From Humitalea sp038323655 (GTDB lineage: Bacteria; Pseudomonadota; Alphaproteobacteria; Acetobacterales; Acetobacteraceae): a DNA stretch of 6,626 nt. The notes beneath the pieces are model-generated. The model saw only the letters and a program-made list of their open reading frames with translations, searched no databases and was not told the origin of the DNA. The stretch spans positions 1 through 6,626 of the forward strand of contig JBBQHE010000233.1 in assembly GCA_038323655.1 (NCBI GenBank), written 5' to 3'. The translations under genes and the position numbers were made by a program. This document shows positions 5,051-6,626 of the stretch, piece after piece. The stretch's first letter is position 1. Every line of letters begins with the position of its first letter.

Positions 5051-6541
5051 GTGACGGACGCCACACCCGCCTTCGACGAGATGACCGGCGGTGGCACGAT
5101 CCGCCCGCCCTATGCCGGTATTGCCGGTTACCTTGAGCACGCGGGCGATGCGCTGCTGCAATCCAAGCGGCGCGAGGCGGAGGTGCTTTTTCGGCGCATC
5201 GGCATCACCTTCGCCGTCTATGGCGAGGGCGGCGACCCAGAGCGGCTGATCCCCTTCGATATCATCCCGCGCATCCTCGGCCGCGGCGAATGGGACCGGC
5301 TGGCGAAGGGGCTGGAACAGCGGGTGCGTGCGCTGAACGCCTTCCTGGCCGATGTCTACAGCGAAGGGCGGATCATCGCGGCCGGCAAGATCCCCCGCGC
5401 GCTGGTGATGGACAATTCCTGCTACCGCCGCGAGATGGTCGGCATCATGCCGCCGCGCGGCGTCTATTCCATGATCGCCGGCATCGACATGGTCCGCACC
5501 GGCCCTGACGAATTCTACGTGCTGGAAGACAATTGCCGCACGCCATCGGGCGTCTCCTACATGCTGGAAAACCGCGAGGCGATGCTGCGGCTGTTCCCCG
5601 ACATCTGCGCCGCCCACCGGTTGCTGCCGGTCAACACCTACCCCGAGGAACTGCTCGAAACCCTGAAATCCATCGCGCCCGAAAACTGCCAGGGCGACCC
5701 GATGGTCGCGGTGCTGACGCCGGGGCCGTACAACTCCGCCTATTACGAACATTCCTTCCTGGCCGATGAGATGGGCGTCGAACTGGTCGAGGGCACCGAC
5801 CTGTTCGTCGACAACGACATCGTCTTCATGAAGACCACGGCCGGGCCGCAGCGCGTCGATGTGATCTATCGCCGCATCGACGACGAATACCTGGATCCCG
5901 AGGTCTTCCTGCCCGGCAGCACGCTGGGTGTCGCCGGGCTGATGCGCGCTTATCGCGCCGGCAATGTGGCACTTTGCAACGCGCCGGGGGCGGGGATCGC
6001 GGATGACAAGGCGATCTACCCGTATGTGCCCGAAATGGTGCGGTTCTACCTGAACGAGGAACCGCTGCTGGCGAACGTACCGACGTTCCTGTGTGAGCGT
6101 GAGGATGAGCGCGCCTATGTGCTCGCGAACCTCGACAAGCTGGTGGTAAAGCTGACGCATGGCTCGGGCGGCTATGGCATGCTGGTCGGGCCGCACAGCA
6201 CGGTGGAACAGCGGGCCGATTTCGCCGAGCGGATCAAGGCCAAGCCGCAGGACTACATCGCCCAGCCGACGCTGGCGCTGTCCACCGTGCCGACGCTGGT
6301 CGACAGCGGCATCGCCCCCCGCCACGTCGATCTGCGCCCCTTCGTGCTGACGGGGCGGGAGGTGCGGATCGTGCCCGGGGGGCTGACGCGCGTGGCCCTG
6401 CGGGAAGGCTCGCTGGTGGTGAATTCATCGCAAGGCTGCGGCACCAAGGATACCTGGGTGGTGGAGGATGAGCCCACCCAGAGCCAGTCGCAATCCGGTG
6501 GCGGGCGCCAATCGCAAAGCCAGTCCCAGGGGCGCGGCTGA
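5051..6541 (+). CDS. Circularly permuted type 2 ATP-grasp protein (DUF404/DUF407 family)
   Basis: This 496-residue protein matches the family throughout. Landmarks: FRRIGITFAVYGEGGDPER (residues 47-65), ALNAFLADVY (94-103), the EFYVLEDNCRTPSGVSYMLE block (154-173), ELVEGTDLFVDNDIVFMK (244-261), VIYRRIDDEYLDPEVF (271-286), and the Lys/Gly-rich ATP-binding loop VVKLTHGSGGYGMLVGP (365-381). ATP-grasp enzymes join a carboxylate to an amine through an acyl-phosphate; in this family the domain order is permuted and the substrates are not established. Comparative genomics has proposed roles in making or attaching short peptides, together with the alpha-E and transglutaminase-like proteins usually encoded beside it. 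The conserved core ends near residue 472 (GTKDTWVVED); a Ser/Gln-rich tail follows. GTG start places the conserved FDEM motif at residues 8-11. Its stop overlaps the next gene by one base (TGATG), showing an operon. No signal peptide or membrane segment. Confidence 0.93.
   Translation: MTDATPAFDEMTGGGTIRPPYAGIAGYLEHAGDALLQSKRREAEVLFRRIGITFAVYGEGGDPERLIPFDIIPRILGRGEWDRLAKGLEQRVRALNAFLADVYSEGRIIAAGKIPRALVMDNSCYRREMVGIMPPRGVYSMIAGIDMVRTGPDEFYVLEDNCRTPSGVSYMLENREAMLRLFPDICAAHRLLPVNTYPEELLETLKSIAPENCQGDPMVAVLTPGPYNSAYYEHSFLADEMGVELVEGTDLFVDNDIVFMKTTAGPQRVDVIYRRIDDEYLDPEVFLPGSTLGVAGLMRAYRAGNVALCNAPGAGIADDKAIYPYVPEMVRFYLNEEPLLANVPTFLCEREDERAYVLANLDKLVVKLTHGSGGYGMLVGPHSTVEQRADFAERIKAKPQDYIAQPTLALSTVPTLVDSGIAPRHVDLRPFVLTGREVRIVPGGLTRVALREGSLVVNSSQGCGTKDTWVVEDEPTQSQSQSGGGRQSQSQSQGRG
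6479..6529 (+). repeat. Ser/Gln-repeat tail of the ATP-grasp protein
   Basis: Residues 477-493 read as two runs of alternating Gln-Ser separated by a GGGR spacer. The codons are mixed (CAG and CAA; AGC, TCG and TCC), so the pattern is visible in protein more than in DNA. The tail lies beyond the conserved enzyme core and is probably disordered. Its last bases, AGGGG at 6528-6532, also form the likely Shine-Dalgarno of the following gene, eight bases before its ATG. Confidence 0.8.
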
Positions 6542-6626
6542 TGGCCATGCTCTCCCGCACCGCGGACAGCCTGTACTGGATGGGCCGCTATACCGAGCGT
6601 GCCGGCAACCTCGCGCGCGGCATGCA
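6541..6626 (+). CDS. Alpha-E domain protein (DUF403), 5' part only
   Basis: Only the first 28 codons are in the window. The start reads M-A-M-L-S-R-T-A-D-S-L-Y-W-M-G-R-Y-T-E-R-A, the typical beginning of alpha-E proteins, in which the LSR-A-LYW-GRY-ER pattern opens a long helical bundle. These proteins are nearly always encoded directly after a circularly permuted ATP-grasp gene and often before a transglutaminase-like gene; their biochemical role is unknown. The ATG overlaps the ATP-grasp stop by one base and is preceded by AGGGG at eight bases, supporting coupled translation. The gene continues past base 6626. Confidence 0.88.
   Translation, partial: MAMLSRTADSLYWMGRYTERAGNLARGM

Noticed and set aside
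3285..5066. 593-codon open frame on the minus strand across the amidase
   Set aside because: It is antisense to an amidase with a complete catalytic triad, is rich in Arg, Gly, His and Gln, and shows no domain. Long antisense frames are expected in DNA this GC-rich.
4805..6325. 506-codon open frame on the minus strand across the ATP-grasp gene
   Set aside because: It is rich in His, Gln, Asp and Gly with no recognisable fold and lies opposite a strongly conserved family, so it is a shadow of that gene.

Overview
The window is a gene-dense, very GC-rich stretch with strongly GC-biased third codon positions and no stretch of more than about 80 bases without a gene. Base composition and protein flavour suggest an alphaproteobacterium, most likely of the Acetobacteraceae/Rhodospirillales type (Roseomonas-like). 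That placement is inference from style; no rRNA or marker gene is present. I see no tRNA, rRNA, CRISPR array, insertion sequence or prophage.

Layout from left to right. Bases 1-573 (+) hold the 3' part of a phosphoribosyltransferase with a clear PRPP-binding loop. Bases 645-1214 (+) encode an exported protein built of two peptidoglycan-binding repeats. It ends exactly where a convergent gene ends: the two stop codons abut inside the palindrome CTGATCAG. Then comes a minus-strand group, in transcription order: an enoyl-CoA hydratase/isomerase (2497-3288), a small winged-helix-like protein (2124-2429) and a membrane-anchored protein of unknown function (1215-2114). The last two are 9 bp apart and probably co-transcribed.

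A 69-bp divergent intergenic region (3289-3357), carrying a nested inverted repeat, separates this group from a plus-strand pair. The pair is a 67-residue AtzG/GatC-like protein (3358-3561) overlapping by one base (TGATG) an amidase-signature hydrolase (3561-4973) with an intact Lys-cisSer-Ser triad. After a 77-bp gap begins a second plus-strand operon: a circularly permuted type 2 ATP-grasp protein (5051-6541) overlapping by one base (TGATG again) the start of an alpha-E (DUF403) protein that runs off the window.

Functionally the window mixes a cell-envelope protein, acyl-CoA metabolism, amide hydrolysis with a small partner protein, and the first two genes of the conserved but poorly understood ATP-grasp/alpha-E cassette. 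That cassette has been proposed from comparative genomics to make or attach a peptide. I did not find a clearly new system. The most worthwhile leads are the easily missed small partner of the amidase, the uncharacterised winged-helix/membrane-protein pair, the dyad in the divergent promoter region, and the Ser/Gln-rich tail of the ATP-grasp protein.
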